From Phaseolus vulgaris (lineage: Eukaryota > Streptophyta > Magnoliopsida > Fabales > Fabaceae), in NCBI RefSeq assembly GCF_000499845.2, contig NC_023756.2, forward strand, positions 40,483,393-40,547,392: 64,000 nucleotides of DNA. Direction: 5' to 3'. The notes beneath the pieces are model-generated. The model was not told the origin of the DNA. It did no database searches and saw nothing but the letters and a program-made list of their open reading frames with translations. Position numbers and translations under genes: made by a program. Position 1 is the first letter of the stretch; every line of letters starts with the position of its first letter. Positions 34,061 through 45,102 of the stretch are shown here, in pieces.

Positions 34061-36799
34061 TTTTTTCAAAGTGTTATATGTTTATAATTTAAAATACTTT
34101 TTTTTAAAACATAAATTAACATACTAAAGTATATTTCATTTCTATTATTTTAGAGTGTTTCTTATATTCTTCGGAGACTAAATTAAATAGTGGATGAAAA
34201 TGATTCATGGTCTACCTTTATATAATTAGTTTACTTTTCAATTGAAAACATCATCTTTTTGTTCTTTTACTCCTTACTCCATGTTTCAATTCCATCATAA
34301 GTATTAGCATATCTTTTGGTTGGGGTTACGCCACTCCATCCCAACAAAAAGAAAAATCTCTTGTTTTTCCTTTTAGAAATCACAATGTAAAGTTTCACAT
34401 TCACACCATGTCATGTGACCACATTATAGTACTATTGTCTCAGAAACCAAACAAATTCAATCTATCTATAATGTACTATTGCCTAAAAAACTAAACAAAT
34501 TCAATCTATCATGGGTCCATTTGCATGTTCAGGAAATCTCAAACTTTCACTCATAGTATTGATTGAGGGACGAAGTTGTTGTATATTAAATAATAATTTT
34601 AAAGATACTATTATGTATTAATTATTTTAAATATTTTTTTAAAAAATTATTGTTAACGATAGTTCAATTTTATTTGGAGATCTCACGTATTAATTAGAGA
34701 TAAAGTCACTATAATATATTACTGTATGTTACAAGTTGATTTTATAAGGTTGAGTTAGATTTAAATTTCACTTTTTAATAAGATGATATCAGGATCATTT
34801 AAAATCTATTATAGTGAGAGTTTGTGTTAAGTCTATCATATTATTCACTATCGAGACACTATTGAACCATCCATAATTATTTAATTTCACAGACAAGTTG
34901 CCAGTCTCGATACCCATGTTCAAAATTTCACATCGATTAAAAATAAGATCAATTCATATAATATATAATATAATATATATATATGCAAACCTTATAAGTT
35001 AATTTTTAAGATTGATTTACTACTTTTTTTAATATTTAATCTAAAAAATTCTTTTAAATGAGGATATTCCAGGTTGATAAAACATATGTCCTACTAATTT
35101 TTAAAGTTTTATTTTATTATGTTTGCTCTCTTACCAAACAATCACTCTTTTATACGTTCACTACTTTTCTTCTCTTTCTCTTTATTTTCACATTACCAAC
35201 GACCACGCCCTAGTTTCTCTCAATCACTTCTACGAAGCATATCACGTTTCTCCTGGTCCCAATTCTTTAACTACATTTGGCTTGAAAGTTGTTGTTGAAT
35301 TGGAGTGGTTGAACACATCATAATAATGTCAACATTGAAGCCAAAAATATCTTGTACTCATGCACTACCCTAACGCCACATAGCAAGAGCTTGTACCTTA
35401 TAGTACAAGACACTTAAACAACATTTCGACACGTAAACAACCTTGAAATCGAACACTCTAGACCTCATCAACAATTATTCACACAATTTCCCTACATAAA
35501 ATTATTTATTAATTCATCCAATTTTCATAAATTAGAATAGGAGATGGAACCAAGAACTCTCTTAACCAAGAAAATTATTAAATATGAATTATGGAAAAAA
35601 ATTATATTTATATATATAATTAAAAAAGAAAAAAGGTACACATAACATAAATCATTGTAAGAGTTTATATTTTTAATGATTTTTTGTGTTTGTTTAATAG
35701 TAGTTTAAACTTTAGTTAAATGTGTTATATGTGATGGTAAAAGTCATTATTAAAAATGTTGGAAATAAGTGTCAGAATAAGTAAAAATATATAAAAGTAG
35801 GACTCATGTATTCAATGTCTTAAAATTTTAAATTAAAAATAATATCTTGAGTTTTTTATATAAAAAAATTTATGATTTATGTCGAATTATTTCAACATTT
35901 TTTTCACAAAAAGAAATTCTAAAAAAGATATTGGTATCAAATAATTTTACTTAGGACTTAGATAAGTCTTGTTAATATTAGTATTAGTACAATATTTTTT
36001 AACCGTGTTAATGTTAAACACTTATGATTTTTAATTTTGTTAATGCTTATTTTTTAAATCCCCACAATTTTCTAACCCTTTCAATGTTATAATATTACTT
36101 GTGATTTTCTTACTTCTCTTATAACGTCATAATACTACCCACAATTTTCTAACTTTCATTAACGTCATAATTTTATCTATGGTTTTCTAACCCATGTTGA
36201 CTTCAAAACATTGCCTTTATTATCATTTTTTTTCTAATTAGACTAATGTTAAAATCATTTTTATATATTATATATACTTTTGCACAACATTAATATTATT
36301 TCAATTAACAACATTTTTATCTTAGATTGTAACTCTATTAATACCATAACATTATCCTTATTACTTTACGAACAATTTAATAAATTTCGTTAATGTCAAA
36401 ATCAATTCTCAATATTACATAATTTTACACAACCTTAAAACTACAATACTTTTACATCACTTTGAAAACATATTAACAAAACTACCAAAAACTTATACAA
36501 TTTTTATAATTTAATTACCAACTTTTAATTAATTGTAGTAATCATTTATAAACATCAAACTGTAAAATGACAAAAGTTACATAAATATTTCAAAATTTAA
36601 AAGAAACTAAAACAAGTAATATGCAAAGTTAATTAGAAAATAATTTACTCTTTTCCCATAGTCAACTTCTAATAATAAATACTAATTTTCCTAAATTGCA
36701 ATATTGTGAAATATATGAAAAATTAATTAAAAAATTTAATTTTTTCTTAATGAAACGTGAAATATTGTCATGTTAGGAAGTCTCTTCCCTAATATTCTG

Positions 36800-37780
36800 G
36801 TGTATAAAAAGTAGTGATGGAGATCAAGCTCAAGACGAAATGGAGGCCAATAATCAAGGACAAGAAGAGGTAGAGGCTCAAGTGTTAGACGCTCAAGGAG
36901 TCACTAGCCCACCTCATAGGCTTACAAGGAGCAAGTTCAAAGCATTAGGAAATAGTGGGAGGTTGTTTTCTCTTTTTATAGTTTCTTGTGTAATAAAAGG
37001 TGCTTAGAGGGAAACATTAGACACCTCTTTTGTAAAAGCATTTCTAGGCCTTAGTTTAGGAAAATATAGAAGCTTGGGGGGTGTGAGCTTAGTAGGAGCG
37101 TGAGCTTGAGGAGTGAGCTTAGTAGGGGGCGTGTTTGTAGAAGTAGTTAGCTTCTAGAATAAGCTTGTAATGACTGGCCCTTGCTCCTATATAAGGAGGG
37201 CTTAGGTCCTTCACAATGGAGAATTGAAATTGGAATTAGAGAAACTCTACTCAAATTGAGAGAGAATTGTGTGAGAACTTGTTTTCTCCTCTACCTTATC
37301 TTATCTTGAGTGCCTTGGCTCTCTCAAGTGGCGGCATTTGCTCACTTATCTTGGATCCTTCACACTCCAAGTGGCGTGATCACTAGTCAAGCTCTTCATC
37401 TCCATAAGTTCTTCTCTCCTTCATCTTCCATTTTCATTTTCCATGCTTTACGAAATGTTAAACATGTCTTAAGCTTCTTTCTATTCGGTGTTGTGCTTCC
37501 TTTCCACTTTATGTTCGGTTCTTTTCTGTTCTAGTTGATTTGTTCGGTTCAATTTTGTTGTTGAACCTTTCTTTTCGGTTCATTTGCTTTTATACACGTT
37601 TTAATCGGTTCAATTGGCAATAGATGGATCTTCCATGTGAGTTTGGTGTTTGGTGCAAGTTTTGGTGAGTTCTTGAAACATAGAACATTGATCCAATTAT
37701 ATTAAAAGTGCCTATTCATTCTCCAACTCAAGTTGATTCCATAAAATGTCAAAGAATCATCTCTACTTTGCTATTGGAAT
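36800..37780 (+). repeat. LTR-retrotransposon remnant (family D/E), plus orientation
   Basis: A short coding tail (about 36838-37005, including SPPHRLTRSKFKALG) looks like the C-terminus of an LTR-element polyprotein. It leads into LTR-like sequence with a TATA box (TATATAAG, 37188-37195) and a GGCTCTCTCAAGTGGCGGC...CCAAGTGGCGTGATCA block (about 37316-37382). The reverse complement of 46840-46925 matches that block well. No partner LTR or target duplication was found, and the right end meets the hAT-like element at 37790. Confidence 0.55.
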
Positions 37781-37789
37781 CATATCAAG

Positions 37790-38374
37790 TAGGGATGACA
37801 AAACATGTCAGCCTGGTTTGTTTTGACCTGACCTGCCAAAAGTAGGATGGGGAAGACTGACCCATCAAGGTTATGCATGTTGAAATTAGTAATTCAGTCG
37901 TCATAGAGTGGGTTGACGGGCCAACTCAACACTTTTCATTTTTATTTTAATTTTGTTGTGTTGAATCTATTTACTTGGTTGTAGTATTGATATGACTTTT
38001 TAGACAATAAAAATACAAGGAAACGGAATAAAATGGATCAAACTTTAATGTCCTAATAAAAAAAGGTTTAATGTCTAACAAAATAAAGTAAATATCAACA
38101 ATGAATCAAATGATGGATAAAAAAATTAATGTAAATAAAGTTCTAAATAAAACATTGACCACAACCAAATTTAATTCGAAAAGCATGAAATTTCTTTTTA
38201 AAAGTGCCAAAAATAAAGAAAGATGGGCTAGTCCGCCTCACCTATGGCCCGTCGGGTTGGCGAGTTAAGTGAGTCAGACCAATACAAGCTGACGGATTCA
38301 GTTGACCCAACCCACCTAAATGATGGTGGGCTGATAGACCGCCCTGTCAGACTCAATCCACTTTATCATCCCTA
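37790..38374. mobile_element. hAT-like non-autonomous DNA transposon
   Basis: A 585-bp segment is bounded by inverted termini TAGGGATGACAAA and TTTATCATCCCTA (one mismatch). The TAGGGATG start is typical of plant hAT elements. GC-richer subterminal parts with repeated GGGTTG/CAACCC-type motifs surround an AT-rich centre. It has no coding capacity. I could not find a clear 8-bp target duplication. Confidence 0.6.
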
Positions 38375-38945
38375 ATAAAAAAGTCATCATTATTGCTTTT
38401 AATATTTTTATTTTTATTTTCTATTTTCTTTATTTTATTCAACCATTTAAATATTTTTTGCAAACACTTTGTTTTTAATATTAGTGTTTATTCCAAAATC
38501 TTGAAGGCATTATTTCACTACAAGAAAATAATTAAATATCAATTAATTTAGAGACAAAAATAATTACTCATTATATATTAAGTAAGTGAGATACTATTGT
38601 ATAAACTAAAAGATTATTGGTACTAAAGTAGTTTATATTATTAATAATTTATAAAGTAGTTTCTAAATTGGTATCTAACATTAGTTACTAACTACTTTAG
38701 ATTCTAAATAAGTCATTAATTTTTTTTTATAAAAGCTTTCATGTTAGGCATCACTATGCAACTTGGCATCTCAGTTAGGCTGACACATCAATTAACAACA
38801 ATCATCTGTCATCACATGAAAAAAGTATTATTAAAAAAAGAAAAAAGAAAGAAAATACAAAAAAAAAAATATTGGAGGACTAGATCAAAACCCATATGTT
38901 AACAAAAATGATACATAGGTAGACTATACCTATTCATAAAGAATT
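38375..38945. other. AT-rich spacer with a CACTA-like terminus
   Basis: CACTACAAGAAAA at 38516-38528 equals the usual terminal sequence of plant CACTA (En/Spm) transposons. The following 190 bp has short repeats around AGTAGTTT and TTAGTTACTAACTACTTTAG, as in CACTA subterminal regions. The opposite terminus was not found in the window, so it is probably a fragment. Confidence 0.35.
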
Positions 38946-38949
38946 CTAA

Positions 38950-40865
38950 GAACATACTAGATGGAAACCTATTATACCAATGAAATTATTCTCTATGAAT
39001 AAATCCTAAATTAGCTAACTTATCAGCGCACGCATTCCCTTCATGAAAAATATGAGTAACCCTAAACTTGATTTTCCCACAGTAATTAAGACAAATATTT
39101 AATCGATTACGAAGCATCCACAGAACATTAGTCATAGTAATAAACCAATAACTCCATAAACCAATAACTCCATAAACCAATGCAACACAAACCAAGGTAG
39201 AATCACTTTCAAGCCATACATTAGTAAGCCCCATCTTTTGAGTTTCCTCCATAGCATATATAACTCCATAAAACTCAGCAACCATAGTAGTTTGAACTTT
39301 AAGAAATGCAGAGAAAGCACCAATAAACTCCCCCATACTCCCACGAAAAATACCTCCACAAGTAGCAAGACCAGGATATCCCCTAGCAGCCCCATCAATG
39401 TTAATTTTAACCCAACCTGGTGAAGGGAACTCCCATCTAACAGGAAGAGGACGAAGAACTTTACCACTACGAATATTAATATAAAAAAACTTAATCACGT
39501 TGAAATCCAACATATCATTCTTCATTGAAGCTTTAGAAGAATTTCCCACTAGACGATTTAAGAGTGAAACGATTAGACTCATCTAGAATACAATTAGGAA
39601 TATCTTGTTCCTCCCTAACCATTTTATGATTAAAAAAATGAGTCATTTGTTGTAAAGACAAGGGAATATTCCAATCATAACCTGTCCAAAACTGAGAGAC
39701 TGTATCCGAAATGCTAGCACCATCAGATAACCCTGCAATATTTGTTAAAGAAGTAGTAGAATACCATTTATCATTCCAAAAATTAATAAAAGTACATGTA
39801 CCAACAGTGCAAGAAGTATTATCAAGTATAGTAGAATAAAACTACTTAAGTCTAAGCCAAAGAGATGAGGATCTATAAACCATTCTAAACTCGTATTTTG
39901 ATTTACCTTTCCAAGATGCTAGCTTGAATTTGACTTTATCAGCCAAAGGTTAAAGAAATCGACATTTTGGAGCACCAAAGATAGGTCCTCCTAAATAAGT
40001 GAAAGGAAAACAACCATGACTACAAGAAACAATATGTTGAATTTTGGTGACAAATCTTGCAGAATTATCCAAGGTGAAAAAACTACTCTTAGAATTATTA
40101 ACATATTGACCCGAAAAATCACAATATGTTTTTAGAAAAGTACTCAAATTTCTAAGGAACTTATTATCCGTCCTATAGAAAACAAATATGTCATCAGCAT
40201 ATAAAATATGAAAGGGAGTGAGATAACCTTGCAGACTAGCCATATGTAGAATCTTCTTATCATTCACAAGCTTAGAGATACATATACTAAGAACTTTCTC
40301 TGCAAGACAGAAAAGTAAAGGAGACAAATGATCACCTTGTCTGACACCTCTACTACAAGAAAAAAAAACCAACAAACGAGGGGTGAAAACCCAAAGCGTG
40401 TCAAAACTAATAATAAGAACTTCCATCTCAGAGTGTCAAAGGCTTTATGAATATCAACTTTGTAAGTCACATTAACTCCTCTAACCTTTTTAGAAAACAT
40501 GTAATAGCTTCAGAAGCAATACCAATACAATCCTGAATTTGTCTACCTTGCACAAACCCATATTGATTAAGAGAAATGATTTTAGTAGCCACAAGTGCAA
40601 GCCTACCTGTCAGTATCTTGGAAATAATCTTAAATTTGAAATTAGCAACAACAATTGGCATGTAATATTTAATGAATTCAGCACCCTGAATCTTAGGCAT
40701 AAGAGATGCCACATTACTGTTCATTCCAGGGAGAACCAGTTTTGTTTAAAAAGTTGTTGAACAACATTGCAAACATCTGTCCCAATATTTTTCCAGTAAG
40801 AATGATAGAAAACGCCACCAAAACCATCAAGATTAGGAACACTACGATTAAGATTAAAAACAATA
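38950..40865 (-). pseudogene. 5'-truncated LINE (non-LTR retrotransposon), ORF2 remnant
   Basis: Reading the minus strand from 40865 downward, several broken frames follow the order of a plant LINE ORF2. First come reverse-transcriptase N-terminal motifs (NLDGFGGVFYHSYW near 40840; PKIQGAEFIKYYMPI; GFVQGRQIQDCI near 40545). Next is the catalytic part with SRGVRQGDHLSPLLF and YADD (about 40180-40360), then a linker with NDKWYST near 39770. Last is an RNase H of the RVT_3 type (38986-39582; WVKINIDGAARG...ESDSTLV...HEGNACADKLANLG). The endonuclease and ORF1 are absent, so the copy is 5'-truncated or was cut at 40865. Multiple stops and frameshifts make it inactive. No poly(A) tail or target duplication was identified. 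Confidence 0.88.
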
Positions 40866-41165
40866 TTCTTGATGTGTGCCTTATGTGGGTGACCCTTTGT
40901 GGGTGTATGTCATATATGGATGCAACACACAGAGACATATGAGATGAGGTGTATATAATGCAATATGTTATGATTTGTATCGTTGTGGGTGTGTGACCCT
41001 TCATGTGTGTATGTTGTGATATTTGTGATGATATCAACTTTTAGAAGGTGGTATTAAACATGTTAAATTATTAAGTAAAGGATATATCATAGTTTCACTG
41101 ATGATCTGATTATATATACTAAGATACTAGGTGGTGAGAAGTTAAAGAAAATTTGTGCATTTGTT
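40866..41165. repeat. Decayed repeat related to 14890-15115
   Basis: The sequence abuts the LINE end, is rich in GTGGGTG and TATGTTGTGA phrases, and shares AGGTGGTGAGAAGTTAAAGAA with the copy near 15090. It may be an older transposon into which the LINE inserted, or the reverse. Confidence 0.35.
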
Positions 41166-41610
41166 TTTATTAATAAATGAACTAACTAGTTAAATTGATC
41201 TAGTGTTAATCTTTAGTATGATATGACTTAATACAACATCTTTTAGAACGTGGCAGTGATGGTTGCAATGCAAATTGGAGATGTAATCGAAAGTTTTTAC
41301 ATCTTGTTAATAATGTGAAAATATTGTTGATAAATTTATTTATATGATAATGTACCAATATAAGTTGCAGTTTGTGTTAAAGATTATATAGTTGAATTAT
41401 TAATGTTGATGTGTGTAATATGTATAAGATAAGTGTGATGTTTAAATTTAAATTAATTCAGTCTTATTTATTATTGTGACTTGTTATAATTAACGCAACA
41501 CAAGAACAAATTTATGATAAATAATAGTAATAAGATCACCAATAAATATTATAATTATTTAAATATATTGTTTACATTTAAAAAAATATGTTTTATAGAC
41601 TTAATATCTC

Positions 41611-41648
<38 letters not shown>

Positions 41649-42330
41649 GTATGTTATATATTCATTTATATCTATGTTTATTTTTTCCTTAACAAAGTTT
41701 AAAGAGTTAAAGTTAAAAAAATATTTAAAAATCATAAGAGTGTGTAATCAATGTTAGTAGTAATTTAAAATAAATAAATATAAAAAATGTAATACTAGTA
41801 GCAAATCTAATTAGGTAAAAAATGACAATAATAATTTACTGATTCAATACATTCGATGACAATATTATAATACACGGATAAAATGCACTTTTGTATTTAA
41901 TGGTGACTAATTTTCTTAGAAGATTTTTTTAAGGTTTATTTTAAAACAAAATAAAATATTTGAAAGAATCAAGATGTGTGCAGTTCATACTGTAAAAGAT
42001 TCAGTTCAGTGTATCAGATAATATTAAAATCTTTTCACACCCAATTCACAATTCTAAGTTGCAGAAGCAAAGGGAACCTTCTAAACAACTCTTGCTATTT
42101 AATATTCTACAAATTAATAAAATCACTTTCAAGTCCACAAGATAAAACATCATTGTCACATAAATAAACAAATTTAAATGAGAATCAATGATTAGTATTT
42201 TTATACATTTGAATCTATCTGAGATGAAACTACATGTTAATATGAAAATTATCATTCTTTGAAACCCTTATACTGTACAACAAAACCCAACACCCATTTT
42301 CTTCTCTCCATCACTTCCATTAACACCGAA
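41166..42330. other. AT-rich spacer downstream of the second ATL gene
   Basis: No gene is supported. It contains a (TA)n microsatellite at about 41615-41644. The 3' untranslated region of the minus-strand ATL gene probably lies within the last few hundred bases. Confidence 0.6.
41615..41644. repeat. (TA)n microsatellite
   Basis: About fifteen TA dinucleotides. Confidence 0.95.
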
Positions 42331-43164
42331 TCAAACTTCACAACCAAAAAATGTTCTTGTTATTCCTTCAAACTCTCTCTCTTCTCTCATAACTGAAGTC
42401 AACAAAACCCACCTGTTATTATTATTATTGTTATTATTATTATTAGTGCTACCAACACCCCTTTCTCCAATCCCCAAAACGACGTCGTAACTGGCTGAAC
42501 GATTCATGGTGGTGGAATTTCCACACTCGCCATCTTCTAGAACCTTCTTCTTCACTTCCTCAGGACATTTGATGGAAAAACCCTCTAAAGAGTGACCCGT
42601 GGAATGCGACCTCACAAGGACACCAAAGCCTCTCACAGAATCTTCCTCCTCCAACACGTGCCGCGCACGTGTATCCCCTTTCGATTCCGCGCTCACATCG
42701 CCGCGGCACACCGGGCACGTCACGTGCGCCGCCAGCCACGCGTCGATGCAGCGCGTGTGGAACACGTGCCCGCACTTCAGCAGCAGGCGGAGCGCGTCGG
42801 CGTCGGCGAAGTCCGCCAGACACACCGCGCATTGCATTGCGGTGGTTTTCTGCCCTTTGGGGTGGTTTAGTTTGAGTGCGGAGTAGGACATGACGGGGCA
42901 CGCGGCGAGCACGCGCGGGTCGAGTCCGATCGTGGGTTGCGGAAGGGTGTTTTGGAGGGATACGTAGCGGATGGAGATGGAGCATAATGCGGTGACGACA
43001 AGGCCGGAAACGAAGATGATGATTGACATGAGAAGCGTTGCTTGGACGGTGTCGTCGTTGGATGGGCCATAAGGCGTCGCCGGTGAAGGGGATAGAGCGC
43101 GTGAGGTGCAGGACACTGCAGAAAGTGATGATGCGAGGAGGAAGAGGAGCACTATGGTGTTCAT
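42331..43164 (-). CDS. ATL-family RING-H2 E3 ubiquitin ligase, second copy
   Basis: I place the start at the ATG at 43164, giving 277 residues, because it begins a clear signal peptide (MNTIVLLFLLASSLSAVSC). The frame stays open for 79 codons further upstream, but that part is low-complexity leader sequence. One membrane segment spans about 42-66, the GLD motif is at 80-82, and the RING-H2 ligands are C112, C115, C131, H133, H136, C139, C150 and C153. The usual proline before the third cysteine is leucine here (LLLKCGHVFH). The tail has RSHSTGHSL and CPEEVKKKVL, matching the arrangement in the first ATL gene, and a run of ten asparagines. Intronless, as is usual for the family. The RING-coding part is much more GC-rich than its surroundings. 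It probably acts as a membrane-bound ubiquitin ligase; substrates are unknown. Confidence 0.9.
   Translation of the reverse strand: MNTIVLLFLLASSLSAVSCTSRALSPSPATPYGPSNDDTVQATLLMSIIIFVSGLVVTALCSISIRYVSLQNTLPQPTIGLDPRVLAACPVMSYSALKLNHPKGQKTTAMQCAVCLADFADADALRLLLKCGHVFHTRCIDAWLAAHVTCPVCRGDVSAESKGDTRARHVLEEEDSVRGFGVLVRSHSTGHSLEGFSIKCPEEVKKKVLEDGECGNSTTMNRSASYDVVLGIGERGVGSTNNNNNNNNNNRWVLLTSVMREEREFEGITRTFFGCEV
42417..42448 (-). repeat. Trinucleotide microsatellite coding for polyasparagine
   Basis: An ATT/GTT run on the plus strand encodes ten consecutive asparagines in the second ATL protein. Such runs change length easily. Confidence 0.9.
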
Positions 43165-43550
43165 TGTTGTAATTTTTTGTAAATGGTTTGTGTGAGAATG
43201 ATGTTTAAATAAGTAGAAGAAGAAAGGAAAATGGTACAGTATGGGTTCTGTGTTTTGGATATGTTGTGATTGTTCTGTTTGAATAGAAAATGGAAAAATG
43301 GAAAAAGATGTGATGGGGAAATGGAAAACCAGGAGCAGCAGAACATGGGTTTGAAGACAGAGGAACCTAGTTTCGTGTGTTATGAGAAACCCAAAACGCA
43401 AATATGTGTGCCAAATTTAAATGTAAACAAATAGACAGTTTTCTTAAAAATAATTATCCCTTTTGTTTTTGTTTTGTTGTGGTGGCGAGGATGTTGGTGA
43501 AAGCAGAGAAAATATATTTTAGAACACAGTGAAATGTTTTGTAATTCAGG

Positions 43551-45023
43551 GTAAATTTTCATTCTACATTTATATTTGTATTTCTCACAAACACTTTTTT
43601 TTTTTCTTATCTATCACTATTTTATTTTTACTTTTTTATTTTTTATTTCCCTATCTAACACTATTTCAAAATAAATAAATAATAAATTAAAAAATGATAA
43701 TTTTAATTTTAAATATATTAAAAAATAAATATTTTTAATGTTTAAAATAGTTAAAAACATAATTAATAAATAAAAAAATGAGTTTTTACACAATAAAAAT
43801 AAAAAGTAATAAATTTAAAATGTTTACTTTAAAAATTATTTTTTTTAATGATGAAGAAAATAAAAAATTAAATTTCACATCAACATAAAAGTTGAATATA
43901 TAAACATGAATTAATATTTATTTTTATTATTATTATTATTGATGATGTAATCATTTTAATTTCAAGTAAAAAATACAGGACATAATTATAAAAAAAACCA
44001 AGTTGAATAAAGACTGATATAGACATAAGAGAACAACATGATCGAATAAAAATATATTCATATTATCAAACACCAGGACACACATAGAGAATTTGTCCCA
44101 ACATTACTGGATTGTGCATTTCTCGTCATTAATTATGTTTAATTTCACACAAACATTTAATGTATCATTGAATAAAATATTAAATGAATGATTATCTTTC
44201 ATTTATATTTCTTTTTTATGATCAACATATACTTATTTAGTATCACCTTATATCTCTTATATTTATCTTATTTTCATTTTTTTCTTATATCTTTTATCTT
44301 TATCTTATTTTATTTTGCCTTTATTTTATATCTTTTATATGTTTTTAGTTATTATTTTTTTCTGTCTTTTTTCTGTTTTTTTGTTTTTATTTTATTGTTG
44401 CTGTTTTTATTTTATAGACTTATTTATTTTTTCATTTTTTTCTTCTTATTTTTAAGCATTAAGTGTAACATTTGCATAGTTTTTTTTAGGATTTTGCATT
44501 TAGGGTAGACACTTCAATATTATTTGTGTGTCCACTATTAATTAATACTAATTGACTTTTGGATTTTTTATAATTATGTCTTGTATTTTTTACTTGAAAT
44601 TATCATGATTACATCATCAATAATAATAAAAATAAACACTAATTTATGTTTATAGATTCAACTTTTATGTTGTTGTGGGGTTTAATTTTTTATTTTCTTT
44701 ATTCTTAATTTATAAACTAAAAATTTTAAATTTATTACTTTTTTATTTTTATTTTCTAAAAACTCATTTCTTTATTCATTAATTATATTTCTAACTATTT
44801 TAAACATTAAAAATATTTATTTTTAATGCATTTAAAATTAAAATTATCAAAAATTAATTTATTATTTATTTATTTATTTATTTTTGAAATGGTGCTAAAT
44901 AGGGAAATAAAATATAAAAGAGTGCTAGATATGGAAATAAAATACAAAAGGGTGCAAAAATAAAAATAAAAGAGTGCTAGATAAGAAAATAAAAATGTAA
45001 ATGATGTTAGATAGAAAATTTAC
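43551..45023. mobile_element. Foldback-like element with long inverted repeats
   Basis: The left arm (43551 to about 43990) and the right arm (about 44560-45023) are reverse complements over some 440-460 bp at roughly 85% by eye. Both start GTAAATTTTC when read inward. The arms carry subterminal direct repeats: the right arm has four or five ~30-bp units around GTGCTAGATANGGAAATAAAA. The ~570-bp centre is AT-rich without a gene. Long arms with internal direct repeats fit foldback or Mutator-like non-autonomous elements. I found no convincing 9-bp target duplication. The element ends about 390 bp upstream of the second ATL start codon. Confidence 0.8.
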
Positions 45024-45102
45024 GTATTACTTTTCATTAATATTTTATATTTTTACTATATTTACGTATTACTTTTCATTAATATTTTTTATTTTTACTA
45101 TA
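45019..45102. repeat. Tandem duplication of 42 bp at the right end of the foldback-like element
   Basis: 45019-45060 and 45061-45102 differ at about one base. The first copy overlaps the terminal GAAAATTTAC of the inverted repeat, so the duplication touches the element boundary. Confidence 0.9.

Larger units (their letters stand above)
31481..36790. other. Intergenic DNA with possible LTR remnants, no gene seen
   Basis: About 5.3 kb without a supported gene. A TA microsatellite lies at about 31542-31561. Two stretches (31700-32115 and 32665-34060) look like decayed transposon DNA and are listed separately. The remainder is AT-rich with short low-complexity frames. Confidence 0.5.

Noticed and set aside
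42560..42985. Overlapping open frames on both strands across the second ATL gene
   Set aside because: They are shadows caused by high GC, with Arg/Ala-rich sequence and no domain.
43165..43401. Extension of the second ATL protein by 79 residues to an upstream ATG
   Set aside because: The extension is low-complexity and would place the signal peptide inside the protein. The ATG at 43164 starts a normal signal peptide and gives a normal family length.
44188..44508. 106-residue plus-strand frame rich in Phe, Leu, Ile and Tyr inside the foldback-like element
   Set aside because: It is a translation of T-rich DNA with no domain or coding bias, not a membrane protein gene.
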